Below are positions 52,100-62,014 of a DNA stretch of 64,000 nucleotides, piece after piece (the stretch's first letter is position 1; the number at the start of each line of letters is the position of its first letter). Origin of the DNA: Celerinatantimonas sp046054195 (GTDB lineage Bacteria; Pseudomonadota; Gammaproteobacteria; Enterobacterales; Celerinatantimonadaceae); contig NZ_JBEQCS010000008.1 in NCBI RefSeq assembly GCF_046054195.1, positions 130,020-194,019 of the forward strand, written 5' to 3'. Made by a program: the position numbers and the translations under genes. The notes under the pieces were generated by a model. That model was not told where the DNA came from and made no database searches. It worked only from the letters and a program-made list of their open reading frames with translations.

Positions 52100-52746
52100 C
52101 CCCGGGTTCCATTTCATTGCACCTAGGCTACGGTTGTTATCACATCACCACTAAATAATGTAGCCCGGTAGAAGCGCAGCGGATGCTGCCGGGAAATGTT
52201 TGTTTAGAGAGTGTCCCGGGTTCCATTTCATTTCACCCGAGCTACGGTTGTTATCACATCACTACCAAATAATGTAGCCCGGCAGCAGCGCAGCGGATGC
52301 CGGAAAATGTCAGTTTGAAGAGTGTCCCTGGTTCCATTTCATTGCACCCGGGCTACGGTTGTTATCACTTCACAGCTAATAATGTAGCCCGGTAGAAGCG
52401 TAGCGGATGCCGGGAAATATCAGTTTGGAGAGTGTCCCGGGTTCCATTCCATTTTACCCAAGCGACAGTTGTTATCGCATCACAGCTAATAACGTAGCCC
52501 GGTAGTAGCGCAGTGGATGCCGGGAAATGTCTGTTTAGAGAGTGTCCCGGGTTCCATTTCATTTCACCCGAGCTACGGTTGTTATCACATCAAAGCTAAT
52601 TATGTAGCCCGGCAGCAGCGTAGCGGATGCCGGGAAATATCAGTTTGAAGATTATCCCGGGATCCATTTCATTTCACCCAATCGACAGTTACTATCACAT
52701 CACTACCAAATAATGTAGCCCGGTAGAAGCGCAGCGGATGCCGGGA
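52100..52746. repeat. REP array 1: six composite REP units
   Basis: Six units of about 112 bp, filling the gene-free stretch before rlmI. Each has two inverted palindromic elements placed head to head: one reading ...CTAC (arms CCCGGGT, core CCATTTCATTTCACC) and one starting GTAGCCCGG (core with GCGCAGCGGATG). GTAG heads occur near 52160, 52274, 52384, 52494, 52603 and 52716. The GTAG tetranucleotide is the hallmark of REPs recognised by RAYT transposases. Confidence 0.85.
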
Positions 52747-52792
52747 AATGACCTTGTTAGCTCTTACTCATGTGAGCTGTTAATGGTTTTTA

Positions 52793-53980
52793 TTAAAAAA
52801 CCTGACACAAAAAGCCTTTTAAATAAAAACCTTCCGGATAAGGTCCTGCAACCGGGTGATCTTCAGCTTGCTCTAAGGTTTTAAGAAAAACCACGTTGCG
52901 TCTGGCATCTAAGGCCGCATCGGCGATAATTTTCTGAAACAGCTCTTTTGGCATTAATCCTGAACAAGAAAACGTGGCCAGCAATCCACCTGATTCTAAA
53001 AGCCCCATCGCTAGACGGTTGATATCCTGATATCCGCGACTACCGCGTTTGAGATGTGCTTTGCTGTCGACAAATTTAGGTGGGTCGAGCACTATCAAAT
53101 CAAAGCTTTGATTGCCTTGATAATCACGTAGCGCTTGAAACACATCTTGGCGAATATGGCTGATTTTATTGGCATCGAGTTGATTTAGAACGACATTTTG
53201 CTCGGCAATGGCTAAGGCATCTTTGGATACATCCAAGTTGACTACGGACTGCGCGCCGCCAGCTAACGCATAGGTGCCAAATCCACCAGTATAGCTAAAG
53301 CAGTTCAATACACGTTTATCTTTAGCAAGTTTGCCGACTAATTGCCGGTTATTGCGCTGATCAAGGTAATATCCGGTTTTATGGCCTGTTTCGACATTAA
53401 TCCACAATTTTAAGCCATTTTCTTCAATTTGCATGGGTTGTGCGGGTAGTTCGCCATGCACTAAACCACTAACTGGTTCTAATCCCTCTTTTTTGCGCAC
53501 ATCAACATCGGAGCGTTCATAAATACAACATTGAGGGTATTGTGCTTTAAGCGCTTCAATTAGCATCTCTTTGCAATATTGCGCGCCAGCGCTTAACAGC
53601 TGGATGACCAATACATCAGCGTAGCGGTCAATGGTGATCCCTGGCAGACCATCGTTTTCACCCGCAACTAAGCGATAGGCGTTAGTATTGCTAAACTGGT
53701 TTAGCAATAACCGTGATTTTGCTGCACGCTGCAGTTTTTGTGCAAAAAACTCGGTATCAACTTTTACGCGTTTATCAAAGCTCCAAACTCGTGCTCGAAT
53801 CTGTGAGTTTGGGGAGTAACTTGCATACGCCAGCCATTGTCCAGCTGCTGAGTAAATCGAGACGGTTTCACCCAGCACCATTTCGCCATCAAGGCGATCA
53901 ACTGCTTGAGAAAAGATCCAAGGGTGGCGACGAAAAAGTGATTTTTCCCGTTTAGGGTGTAGATACAGAGCCGGTTTCAT
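52793..53980 (-). CDS. rlmI: 23S rRNA (cytosine-1962-C5)-methyltransferase RlmI
   Basis: A 395-residue enzyme with an N-terminal PUA domain (LYLHPKREKSLFRRHPWIFS), a central linker and a C-terminal SAM-dependent domain: NCFSYTGGFGTYA motif I, VLDPPKFVDSKAHLKRGSRG and ATFSCSG containing the catalytic cysteine. Methylates C1962 of 23S rRNA. Flanked on both sides by REP arrays or tRNAs. Confidence 0.93.
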   Translation of the reverse strand: MKPALYLHPKREKSLFRRHPWIFSQAVDRLDGEMVLGETVSIYSAAGQWLAYASYSPNSQIRARVWSFDKRVKVDTEFFAQKLQRAAKSRLLLNQFSNTNAYRLVAGENDGLPGITIDRYADVLVIQLLSAGAQYCKEMLIEALKAQYPQCCIYERSDVDVRKKEGLEPVSGLVHGELPAQPMQIEENGLKLWINVETGHKTGYYLDQRNNRQLVGKLAKDKRVLNCFSYTGGFGTYALAGGAQSVVNLDVSKDALAIAEQNVVLNQLDANKISHIRQDVFQALRDYQGNQSFDLIVLDPPKFVDSKAHLKRGSRGYQDINRLAMGLLESGGLLATFSCSGLMPKELFQKIIADAALDARRNVVFLKTLEQAEDHPVAGPYPEGFYLKGFLCQVF

Positions 53981-54171
53981 GACCTATTGCCGTGGTGACC
54001 ATTTAAGAGCGCGCAATTATATACCTTTTCATTGTAATGCACACTAGCACTCTAGAGGATGATTCTGGGGTAAGAGACATAAAAAGTTGGCCTTAAACTG
54101 GTCAATCTAGATGATAAAAACGACGTTTTGATGGGAAAATGCGCTGTTAGATTATTTTTGTAAAAAAAATC

Positions 54172-54200
54172 TTGATTTCGGACCGTTTAAAACGTTTAAT
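54172..54200 (+). promoter_or_regulatory. tRNA operon promoter
   Basis: TTGATT (54172-54177), 17 bases, then TTTAAT (54195-54200), followed by a GC-rich discriminator before the tRNA-Phe gene. Confidence 0.55.
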
Positions 54201-54210
54201 AGCCGCCGTT

Positions 54211-54286
54211 GCCCAGATAGCTCAGTCGGTAGAGCAGAGGATTGAAAATCCTCGTGTCGGTGGTTCGATTCCGCCTCTGGGCACCA
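54211..54286 (+). tRNA. tRNA-Phe (anticodon GAA)
   Basis: 76 bases with encoded CCA. The acceptor stem GCCCAGA pairs with TCTGGGC; the D-loop has AGCTCAGTCGGTAGAGC, the anticodon loop ATTGAAAAT gives GAA, and the T-loop is GGTTCGATTCC. Separated from tRNA-Asn by seven bases, so co-transcribed. Confidence 0.96.
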
Positions 54287-54293
54287 AAATAAT

Positions 54294-54369
54294 TCCTCCT
54301 TAGCTCAGTTGGTAGAGCGACGGACTGTTAATCCGCAGGTCGCTGGTTCGAGCCCAGCAGGAGGAGCCA
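54294..54369 (+). tRNA. tRNA-Asn (anticodon GTT)
   Basis: 76 bases with encoded CCA. Acceptor arms TCCTCCT and AGGAGGA pair; anticodon loop CTGTTAA gives GTT; T-loop GGTTCGAGCCC. Second gene of the tRNA operon, with a terminator seven bases later. Confidence 0.96.
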
Positions 54370-54375
54370 AATTCA

Positions 54376-54406
54376 GAAAGCCCGCTTATTAAGCGGGCTT
54401 TCGTCG
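54376..54406 (+). terminator. Terminator of the tRNA operon
   Basis: GAAAGCCCGCTT (54376-54387) and AAGCGGGCTTTC (54391-54402) form a perfect 12-bp stem with a 3-base loop, followed by GTCGTTTTT. Confidence 0.9.
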
Positions 54407-54452
54407 TTTTTCTCCCGCCAAAATTTTATCGTTATTGCGTTCCTTCTTAAAA

Positions 54453-55690
54453 TCCCGGCATCCACTGCGCTCTTGCCGGGCTACATCGGTGGTGATGATC
54501 TGGAGTGTTCTACAGGTTTTCGTAGCCCGGGTGAAATGAAATGGAACCCGGGGATATTGGCTTGTTTGATGTTCGTGTATCGAATTCGGGAATTTCCCGG
54601 CATCCGCTGCGCTCCTACCGGGCTACATCGGTGGTGGTGATCTTGGATTTTCTAAGGATTATCGTGGCCCGGGTGAAATGAAATGGAACCCGGGGATGTT
54701 GGCTTGTGTGTTGCGAGCATATTAATTTGGGGGAATTTCCCGGCATCCGCTGCGCTCTTGCCGGCTACATCGATGGTGGATCTTGGCAATGTTCCACAGG
54801 TTTTGTAGCCCGGGTGAAATGAAATGGAACCCGGGGATGTGAGCTTGTTTGATGCGTACATATTGATTTTGGGGGATTTCCCGGCATCCGCTGCGCTCCT
54901 ACCGGGCTACATTGATGCTGGTGATCTGGAGATGTTCCACAGGTTTCGTAACCCGGGTGAAATGAAATGGAACCCGGGGATGTGGGCTTGTGTGTTGCGT
55001 GCATATTAATTTGGGGGAATTTCCCGGCATCCGCTGCGCTCTTGCCGGGCTACATCGGTGGTGATGATCTGGAGTGTTCTACAGGTTTTCGTAGCCCGGG
55101 TGAAATGAAATGGAACCCGGGGGTATGAGCCTGTGTGATGCGTGTGTGTTAATTTGGGGGATTTCCCGGCATCCGCTGCGCTCCTGCCGGGCTACATCGG
55201 TGGTGGTCTTGGCAATTTTCCACGGGGTTTCGTAGCCCGGGTGGAATGAAATGGAACCCGGGAATGTGAACTTGTTTGATGCGTGCACGTTGACTTGGGG
55301 AATTTCCCGGCATCCGCTGCGCTCTTGCCGGGCTACATCGGTGGTGATGATCTGGAGTGTTCTACAGGTTTTCGTAGCCCGGGTGAAATGAAATGGAACC
55401 CGGGGATGTGGGCTTGTTTGATGCGTGCATATTGATTTGGGGAATTTCCCGGCATCCGCTTCGCTCCTGCCGGGCTACATCGGTGGTGGTGATCTTGGAT
55501 TTTCTAATGGTTTCTGTAGCCCGGGTGAAATGAAATGGAACCCGGGGATGTGGGCTTGTCTGATGTGTGCATGTTTATTTGGAGAAAATCCCGGCATCCG
55601 CTTCGCTCCTGCCGGGCTACATCGGTGGTGGTGATCTTGAATTTTCTAAGGATTATCGTAGCCCGGGTGAAATGAAATGGAACCCGGGGG
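54453..55690. repeat. REP array 2: nine composite REP units
   Basis: Nine units with a period of about 142 bp between the tRNA operon and the DUF4340 gene. Each has CCCGGCAtccgctgcgctcTGCCGGGCTAC, then a spacer of about 38 bases, then GTAGCCCGGG with core TGAAATGAAATGG and ACCCGGG. GTAG heads lie near 54522, 54664 (variant GTGG), 54805, 54948 (GTAA), 55091, 55232, 55373, 55516 and 55659. This is the same composite element as array 1 but in the opposite orientation. Frames of 60-80 codons inside it are repeat artefacts. Confidence 0.88.
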
Positions 55691-55715
55691 CACTCGGGGG
55701 ATTCTATCGCAGTCA

Positions 55716-55755
55716 TAAAATAAAAAATCCCGGCATTGCCAAGCATTGCCGGGAT
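55716..55755 (-). terminator. Terminator of the Gld-type ABC operon
   Basis: On the minus strand ATCCCGGCA pairs with TGCCGGGAT (55727-55755) and is followed by TTTTTTATTTTATG. It lies 22 bases after the DUF4340 stop and resembles the REP arms next to it. Confidence 0.85.
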
Positions 55756-55777
55756 AGAGAGCTAAATTACACGGTGG

Positions 55778-56713
55778 TTATTTCGAACCTGTAGCCGCCA
55801 CTTTACTCTTTTTTGCTTTGACTTTGACCGGATGAAACAGGTTATGAGCGGTGGCTTTTAAAAGCTGCTCATATTGTCCCTGGTTGATAACAAAGTGCTG
55901 TTTGTAATCGCTTCGGCTAATCTGGTAGCGCTTGTTTTGATGATAAAGCTGATAGCGATAATCATGTTTGCCAGAGGTGACATTTAATGTGAGCTCTGCG
56001 GCTGTCTTAATCGGCATTTTCGCAACGTTCTGCACACTTAAATTGGCCAGTGCATCAGCAATTTCTGCGGCATGAGTTTGACTGACAACCTCTTTTAAAT
56101 GGCTGTGTTTCGAGCCATTTCGCCACACTTGTTTTTGCTTGATGATGCTAAATGAAGGCCCCTTAATCGAGTCACAGGTTGCTGCAAGCAGCGTTTTATC
56201 AAGCCATTGCTGAGCATTAACGCCAAGTGGTGATGCGCTTAGATGAACCTGATAAATCGCTTTATCTTGAGCTTGACGTAAGCTGCGCTGGTGGTAATTT
56301 GGCTCACTTCCCAGATAAAAATCAGCGACCGTTTTACCTTTTGCTTTGATAGTAATATGGCGTTTGAAATTATCCTTTGCCACTTGAAAGCGTTTTTGTG
56401 CACTCGTGCTGTTGGCAATGGGCCAATCGACTTGAACCTGGCGCAGTTGGCTTAACAGGTTTGCGATTTTAGCACTATCTGCTGGCAGGTTATCAAGACT
56501 TGGCAGTTGCCATGTACCATTGACGCGTTTGAGCGTGAGCTGTTTTTTCGCCGACTGCACACTTAAATAATTGACTTCAGTGGTGTCAAACTTAAACAGT
56601 GAGTGTCTCTTCGCTTGTTGGCGAAGCTGTGATGAGTGAACCCAAAAGCCGGCACAAACTGCAGCCTGAATAACAACTAAGGCCGCCAAGGATATTGTGA
56701 TTTTTCTTAACAT
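55778..56713 (-). CDS. DUF4340 domain-containing protein
   Basis: A 311-residue protein with an N-terminal membrane anchor (about residues 4-24) and a periplasmic part carrying DUF4340 features: LTLKRVNGTWQLPSLDNLPAD and VADFYLGSEPN. In many proteobacteria DUF4340 is encoded directly after a GldA-GldFG ABC system, as here (two bases from the previous stop). Role unknown; probably a periplasmic partner of the transporter. Confidence 0.82.
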   Translation of the reverse strand: MLRKITISLAALVVIQAAVCAGFWVHSSQLRQQAKRHSLFKFDTTEVNYLSVQSAKKQLTLKRVNGTWQLPSLDNLPADSAKIANLLSQLRQVQVDWPIANSTSAQKRFQVAKDNFKRHITIKAKGKTVADFYLGSEPNYHQRSLRQAQDKAIYQVHLSASPLGVNAQQWLDKTLLAATCDSIKGPSFSIIKQKQVWRNGSKHSHLKEVVSQTHAAEIADALANLSVQNVAKMPIKTAAELTLNVTSGKHDYRYQLYHQNKRYQISRSDYKQHFVINQGQYEQLLKATAHNLFHPVKVKAKKSKVAATGSK

Positions 56714-56715
56714 GA

Positions 56716-59610
56716 TTACTCCTGAATATCCAGTAACTGCTGATAGCGGCGCATGGCCGAGCGGCGGCGTATTTTACGAATAATGGCAATGATTATGAGT
56801 AAAATAGCGGCCAATGCATAATTGAGATATTCCCAGAACAGTTGGGCTTGGTGCCCCATTGGCATAAGCGTGCGATCAAAATGCGAGCGCGAATGAATAG
56901 ACAACAATGCCGTATCATCCAATGCGTAATGGGCGGCGTTGTTGATAAGCTTCAGGCTATTGAGGTAGCGGCTGCGATTGGCGCTGCCAGTAAGTTGAAG
57001 AATTTCATCGCGTAACATCGCCGAAGAGCTCACGACAATCAATCGTGCTGAAGACGAAGACTGATTGAGTTGACTTTCTACCGATGGTTTTGGCAAGTGC
57101 TTATCTGCTTTGGCCGATTTTTTATTTTGAGTCGCTTTTGTCACGGCTGCTTTAGCCGCGGCCAATGGCGATGGCTTACCTGCAAAGTAAGATTTAAATT
57201 GCCCTTTGACAATAACCCCTAACAGTTGTGATTGAGTTTTGCCTTCAGGGGTAAATGGTAAGATCTGATTGCCTTGAATTTGTGGCATCACATCAGTTTT
57301 ATCGCTGAGCCAACTGCCTTTTGAGCTTTGAATCAGTTTCACCACTTTCATCCCTTTTGGCTCTTTCACTGAGATGGGGGAGGCCCAAGGGATTGTAAGC
57401 TGCTCAAGATTTTCGGTTATCGGGTTATGTTGATTTAATCCATGAGCGCGAACATCGGCAAAATAGGGGTAATCAATCATATCAAACTGGCGAATCGGGA
57501 CGCCGCCAACATTGCGTGTGACTGGGATAGGCAGTGCACTGTTTTGCGGATCCATGACCAATTTTTTGCCAATATTGATGCCTTGCGCTTTGAGCCATTT
57601 TAATAACAGGCTTGATTGCGGATTCATCTGAATACCCGACTGGTTAAACTGCAACTGGTAGGGTGATGCCGCAGTAATAACAGTCCCGCCCTGCATCAGA
57701 TATTGATCGATGGCAAATAGCTGCTTGCGATTGAGCTGGTTTTCCCCGGCGATTACTAACAAGTCCGCATCACCACTGACATGGCCATTGGCGAGAGTCT
57801 CTTTGCGCACATCAAAATCTTGGCTCAGATAGCGGGTCAGCTGGCTATAACGCGGGCCTCGATAATAAGGTGATGCTTGCCCTGGCGTCACTAATGCAAT
57901 GGTTTTGGTAAAGCCATGAGCAAAGTGTTTTATGCCAGCTTGCAGGTTACGTTTAAAATCATTGCCTTTGATGTTACCAAGTGGAATTTGCACATTGTGC
58001 TTGCCATCACTAAGCGTCATATAAAAATAGAAGTGATTTTGATTGAGCAGGTTAGTGGTCATCGGTTTAAAGCCAAACTGGTGGCTCAACTGCTTCGCCA
58101 GTTTAGATGAGGTTGATGGGTCTTTAAAGAGTGTTGAGAGCTTGCCATTTGATTGTTTAACAATCGGTTTGAGTACTTGCTGTATTTTGTGCCGATAGGT
58201 CACTAACTGTTTGGGTAAGGCGCTGGAATCAGAAATATACCCAGTAAAGGTGAGGTGGCGAGTGACCGTATCAAACAGGTTTCCTGACGATTGGTAATCT
58301 TTGATGACGTGATCAATGGCTGCGGTAATATCATGTTCTGGATTGCGCAGTTGCACGTCAAGCTTGCCATTTTCACCCATTCGAGCGGCAATCAAGTCTT
58401 TAAAGCTCAAAACTTTGTATTGGTCGCCATAAGAGATGACAACGTCAAAGTAGGAATTAACCACTGATGACTGGTAGCGGTTGTCCACCTGAAATGGAAC
58501 AGGGCGAATGCCATATTCATTGATCGCCTGCTTTTGTGCTGCTTGGTTGGTCGTTGGATCGCTAAATTTGACGCGAACTTTATCATGCCCATAGACAGCA
58601 TATTCACGCAGTAAATTTTTAAGCTGCGGGACTAATGGTGCCAGTAGTGGATGCGTCTTGCGACTGAAAAATCCTCGAATCATCAGTGGCTCTTGCAGGT
58701 GATCTAGAATTTGATGGGTCGGATTGGAGAGGGTATAAATTTTTCCTTGGGTGGTATCGACCCGCAGAGCGGTTAATTGGCTAAGCCAGACATTGGCCAA
58801 TAGAGCGTTTATCACAACCAATGCTGTCGCCCACTTGGCCCAGCGATGGCGAGGCGTTTTCACCTCTTTTGCCCAGCGCTCTTTTTCGAGCATAAAGCCA
58901 TTGAGGCATAAAAAGACGATAATGATGCTGATGTAATAATACAGATCGCGCAGGTCCAGCACTCCGCGAGTAATCGAGCTAAAGCGCGAGCCACTGCCAA
59001 GTAAACGCATAAAATCAGCGCTTTGAGTGCTGAGTAAATTAGTAATCAGCGGTGAGCCTAAAAGATAGAAAACACCACTTAAAGCACAGGCGCAGATTAA
59101 ACTGACAATCTGATTGTCACAGCGTGAAGAAACAAATAAGCCAATGGCGAGATAACTGCCACCTAATAAAATAGTGGCTAAATAGGCAGACCAAACCGGC
59201 CCCCAGTCAAGCTGACCCAAGCAACTGACGGTGATTGGCAATGGCAAGGTGATAACTAAGGCAATGATAAGCAGCGTTAAGCAGCCTAAAAACTTACCGA
59301 TGACAAATTTGCTAAGTGATACGGGACGAGTGAGTAAATATTCAAGCGTGCCGGCGCGGCGCTCTTCACTCCACATTCGCATGCTTAAGGTGCTACATAA
59401 AAAAATTAGAAGCACCGGCATCCACTCAAACAGCGGTTTTACATCGGCAATGTTGCGCTCAAAAAAGGCTTCGGCCCAGAAGAAAATAAATAACGTGATG
59501 GCCGCAAAGGCACCAAGAAACAGATAAGCGATTGGCGAGGTAAAAAAGAGTTGAATCTCTTTGCCAGCTATTTGGCCAACGGAAGCGGAACCAGAATGAT
59601 TATGCGACAT
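56716..59610 (-). CDS. Fused ABC-2 permease / GldG-like protein (GldFG)
   Basis: A 964-residue protein: an N-terminal ABC-2 type permease of six spans (ELFFTSPIAYL-like start, residues 1-260), then a large GldG-like periplasmic domain (about 290-900, ALRVDTTQGKIYTLS, VIAGENQLNRKQLFAIDQYLMQGG) and a final membrane helix near 930-955 with a basic tail. Start at the ATG at 59610 follows the family start; a longer frame adds nine residues. Overlaps the ATPase gene by 11 bases. Gld proteins serve gliding in Bacteroidetes; here the role is unknown. Confidence 0.85.
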   Translation of the reverse strand: MSHNHSGSASVGQIAGKEIQLFFTSPIAYLFLGAFAAITLFIFFWAEAFFERNIADVKPLFEWMPVLLIFLCSTLSMRMWSEERRAGTLEYLLTRPVSLSKFVIGKFLGCLTLLIIALVITLPLPITVSCLGQLDWGPVWSAYLATILLGGSYLAIGLFVSSRCDNQIVSLICACALSGVFYLLGSPLITNLLSTQSADFMRLLGSGSRFSSITRGVLDLRDLYYYISIIIVFLCLNGFMLEKERWAKEVKTPRHRWAKWATALVVINALLANVWLSQLTALRVDTTQGKIYTLSNPTHQILDHLQEPLMIRGFFSRKTHPLLAPLVPQLKNLLREYAVYGHDKVRVKFSDPTTNQAAQKQAINEYGIRPVPFQVDNRYQSSVVNSYFDVVISYGDQYKVLSFKDLIAARMGENGKLDVQLRNPEHDITAAIDHVIKDYQSSGNLFDTVTRHLTFTGYISDSSALPKQLVTYRHKIQQVLKPIVKQSNGKLSTLFKDPSTSSKLAKQLSHQFGFKPMTTNLLNQNHFYFYMTLSDGKHNVQIPLGNIKGNDFKRNLQAGIKHFAHGFTKTIALVTPGQASPYYRGPRYSQLTRYLSQDFDVRKETLANGHVSGDADLLVIAGENQLNRKQLFAIDQYLMQGGTVITAASPYQLQFNQSGIQMNPQSSLLLKWLKAQGINIGKKLVMDPQNSALPIPVTRNVGGVPIRQFDMIDYPYFADVRAHGLNQHNPITENLEQLTIPWASPISVKEPKGMKVVKLIQSSKGSWLSDKTDVMPQIQGNQILPFTPEGKTQSQLLGVIVKGQFKSYFAGKPSPLAAAKAAVTKATQNKKSAKADKHLPKPSVESQLNQSSSSARLIVVSSSAMLRDEILQLTGSANRSRYLNSLKLINNAAHYALDDTALLSIHSRSHFDRTLMPMGHQAQLFWEYLNYALAAILLIIIAIIRKIRRRSAMRRYQQLLDIQE

Positions 59611-60547
59611 CTTTTGCTCTCTCCATTGGTTGTTCATTCACCTGTTTAAATAGCGCTTCAAGGTCAAGTTGCTGGGGTTCGATAGCCAGCAGTTCACCGT
59701 GTTGGCAGATGGCTTTAGCAATAAGTGGACTGACACTTTGCCATGCACTGTGCTCATCAAGCGCGATATGAAAGCAATTTGGGGCGTGTTTATCGATGCT
59801 GCGAATCTCCTCGATACCATCAATACCAGCTAGAGCCTCATTAAGTTGGGCAAGGCTAAGAGTGGTTTGTACAAGCAATTGATGGGTTTGTTTTAGCTCT
59901 TCAATAAACGCATCTACGGCAAGTTCACCAGCGCGGATAATCAGTACGCGATCGCAAAGCGCCTCAACCTCTTGCATGATGTGGGTGGAGAGAATAACCG
60001 TGGCTTGTTTGGCAACTTCTTTAATTAAGTTGCGCATCTGAAACGTCTGAGTGGGGTCAAGCCCATTGGTGGGTTCATCTAAAATTAAAAACCGAGGGTT
60101 TCCAAGCAGTGCTTGTGCCACGCCAACGCGCTGTTTATAACCGCGCGAGAGCGTATCGATTCGATTTAATGCTTTGTCTTTGATATCGGTTGCGAGAATA
60201 ACGCGTTTGACTTCGCCAGCTCGATGAGTGTTATCAATGCCTTTAATGGTTGCCGCATAATGTAAGTATTCAGCAACCGACATCTCAGCGTATAACGGCA
60301 AGTTTTCTGGTAGATAGCCGATGAGCGTCTGTGCTTGTTTAGGCGTTTGAATAACATCAATGCCATCGAGTTCTATCGAACCTTGGTGAGGCTCTAAATA
60401 GCCACTAAGCATCTTTAAAATGGTGGTTTTACCAGCGCCATTGTGGCCGAGTAGACCGACAATTTCGCCTTGTTCTATTGTAAAGGTGGCATCCTTGACC
60501 GCGGTGAATCGTCCATATTTGCGCATCAACTTGCTAACTTTAAGCAT
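59600..60547 (-). CDS. ABC transporter ATPase, GldA-like
   Basis: A 315-residue ATPase: Walker A GHNGAGKTT, signature LSRGYKQRVGVAQAL, Walker B FLILDEPTNGLDP and switch STHIMQEVEALCD. The N-terminal KYGRFTAVKDATF block and PENLPLYAEMSVAEYL are typical of GldA/CcmA-type exporters. First gene of a three-gene operon with the fused permease-GldG protein and DUF4340. Confidence 0.87.
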   Translation of the reverse strand: MLKVSKLMRKYGRFTAVKDATFTIEQGEIVGLLGHNGAGKTTILKMLSGYLEPHQGSIELDGIDVIQTPKQAQTLIGYLPENLPLYAEMSVAEYLHYAATIKGIDNTHRAGEVKRVILATDIKDKALNRIDTLSRGYKQRVGVAQALLGNPRFLILDEPTNGLDPTQTFQMRNLIKEVAKQATVILSTHIMQEVEALCDRVLIIRAGELAVDAFIEELKQTHQLLVQTTLSLAQLNEALAGIDGIEEIRSIDKHAPNCFHIALDEHSAWQSVSPLIAKAICQHGELLAIEPQQLDLEALFKQVNEQPMERAKDVA

Positions 60548-60896
60548 GTTGAATCCTCCAGTGCAGTTGGGTGATTCCGGGATTGACTATTAATAATGCT
60601 GAGCAACAAGCAGTGATGGGAGGAGCAAGTCTTGATTGGTTAAAAGACCTGACTCGTTGGATTTTGACCTGCTTGTTTTGCGGTTTTTACCTTTCCAAAA
60701 GTAAGAGAAAACAACCAGAATATTTACGTAAATTTGAGTTTATATAAATTAATTTATAGTTATTAGATGGTTATTGCCGAAGCTGTTGTAGGTATAAATC
60801 AATAAAGCGCTTATCAACATCACTAATTGATGATTTAAAAAGTTGCTTTATAGTTGAGCTTATTACATTTGTTCAATCAATCTTTTCAGTTCACGG
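60548..60896. other. Gene-free divergent promoter region
   Basis: About 350 bases between the divergent ATPase and secreted-protein genes. It is A/T-rich near 60720-60770. No operator or RNA gene was identified. Confidence 0.4.
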
Positions 60897-61868
60897 ATGA
60901 AACCAATGGTTAAAAAAATCCTCTTTTTGTTGATTCTCTGCTCAGGCACAGTGGCAAGCGCGCTGGCTGATACATTGACTTATCAAGGTACGTTGGGAAA
61001 CTACCCAATTATGCTGAGCGTGAGTAAATATGGTAGCGACTGGAATAATGCAGCTGATTATCTTTATACCCGTTATTTAAAACAGACCCATCTTCGTTTA
61101 GAAAAAAGTGGAACTGGATTAACACTTTATCAATATTACAGTGAGCCGAGTGAGAAAAAAGAGCTCTTTGAGTTGCATTTTGTCGGTAAGAACCTTGAAG
61201 GAACTTGGCAAAATAAGCAGACAAAACTGCCTGTTAAACTTAAGCCAACTTTGCAGAGTATTGATGATTACCAGCACCAGCATTTGCAATTTATTGTCAC
61301 AGGCCACCAAAGCTTTGGTCAGTATCACTTTGATAAGATAAAAGAAACCCATTCAAACATGAGTTTTTTGCGCCCTGGTAAAGGTTTTAGTCAGGCACAG
61401 CTGCAATTTTTGGCGCCGCAGTTTAAATCGCTGTATATGACTTATGTGATGGCAGCGCTGCAATGTGAAGATGCCGGTTTTTGGATTAACGATTTTCATA
61501 TTGTAAATGGTCGATATCTCAGTTTTAGTCTTGGCTATGATATCTCCTGCTATGGTGCTCATCCTGAGCATGGCCAAGAGATGTACAGTTATGATTTAAA
61601 AACCAATCAACAGCTTAAAAAGATCACTGATAGATTCCCGGGGCTTCAATTTTTTGCGCTGTTAAAAGCAAAATATCAAGGTGATAAAAACCTGAACGAA
61701 GAATGTGACTATTTTAGCGATACTGAGGTTTGGAAGTACATTCACTGGCGATTAACTGAAAAAGGCGTTGTGATCGAACCGGAATACTCTCATGCCATGG
61801 CCCCATGCGAAGAAGAGTTCTCGTTAAGTTACTCAGAGCTTAAAGGCCACTGGCAAGAACCTAAATAG
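60897..61868 (+). CDS. Secreted protein, DUF3298-like C-terminus
   Basis: A 323-residue protein with a signal peptide (KKILFLLILCSGTVASALA, cleavage near residue 25). The later part has YLSFSLGYDISCYGAHPEHGQ followed by MYSYDLKTNQQL, similar to the DUF3298 pattern (strand, GGAHG-like turn, 'dl-tg-l'). An alternative ATG lies three codons downstream. Periplasmic; function unknown. Confidence 0.65.
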   Translation: MKPMVKKILFLLILCSGTVASALADTLTYQGTLGNYPIMLSVSKYGSDWNNAADYLYTRYLKQTHLRLEKSGTGLTLYQYYSEPSEKKELFELHFVGKNLEGTWQNKQTKLPVKLKPTLQSIDDYQHQHLQFIVTGHQSFGQYHFDKIKETHSNMSFLRPGKGFSQAQLQFLAPQFKSLYMTYVMAALQCEDAGFWINDFHIVNGRYLSFSLGYDISCYGAHPEHGQEMYSYDLKTNQQLKKITDRFPGLQFFALLKAKYQGDKNLNEECDYFSDTEVWKYIHWRLTEKGVVIEPEYSHAMAPCEEEFSLSYSELKGHWQEPK

Positions 61869-61885
61869 TCGGATTGATTTGGTTC

Positions 61886-61902
61886 TCCCCGGCATCCGGG
61901 GA
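61886..61902. repeat. Solitary REP remnant upstream of the RAYT gene
   Basis: CCCCGG-CAT-CCGGGG hairpin resembling the inner arms of the REP elements, 113 bases before the RAYT start. Confidence 0.5.
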
Positions 61903-62014
61903 TTTATATGGGCTTGTTTGCCCTGTTTGTTTAATCCGTAGGGTTGATGCATTTATTTTTTATAAATTTTTGTTATTTTATTAAAAATAATTCTATCAAT
62001 AAACTTTAAAAAAA

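Noticed and set aside
54211..54369. tRNA genes as integration site for a mobile island
   Set aside because: No integrase gene and no duplicated tRNA 3' end found in the window; the downstream DNA is a REP array.
52100..55690. Regularly spaced repeats resembling a CRISPR array
   Set aside because: Repeats are 30-base palindromic elements in head-to-head pairs with GTAG heads, periods of 112-142 bp and repeated, not unique, spacers; no cas genes nearby. They are REP composites.
54652..55794. Several 60-80 codon frames inside REP array 2 with similar products (SISFHPGY repeats)
   Set aside because: They are translations of the repeated REP sequence in several frames, with no ribosome sites.
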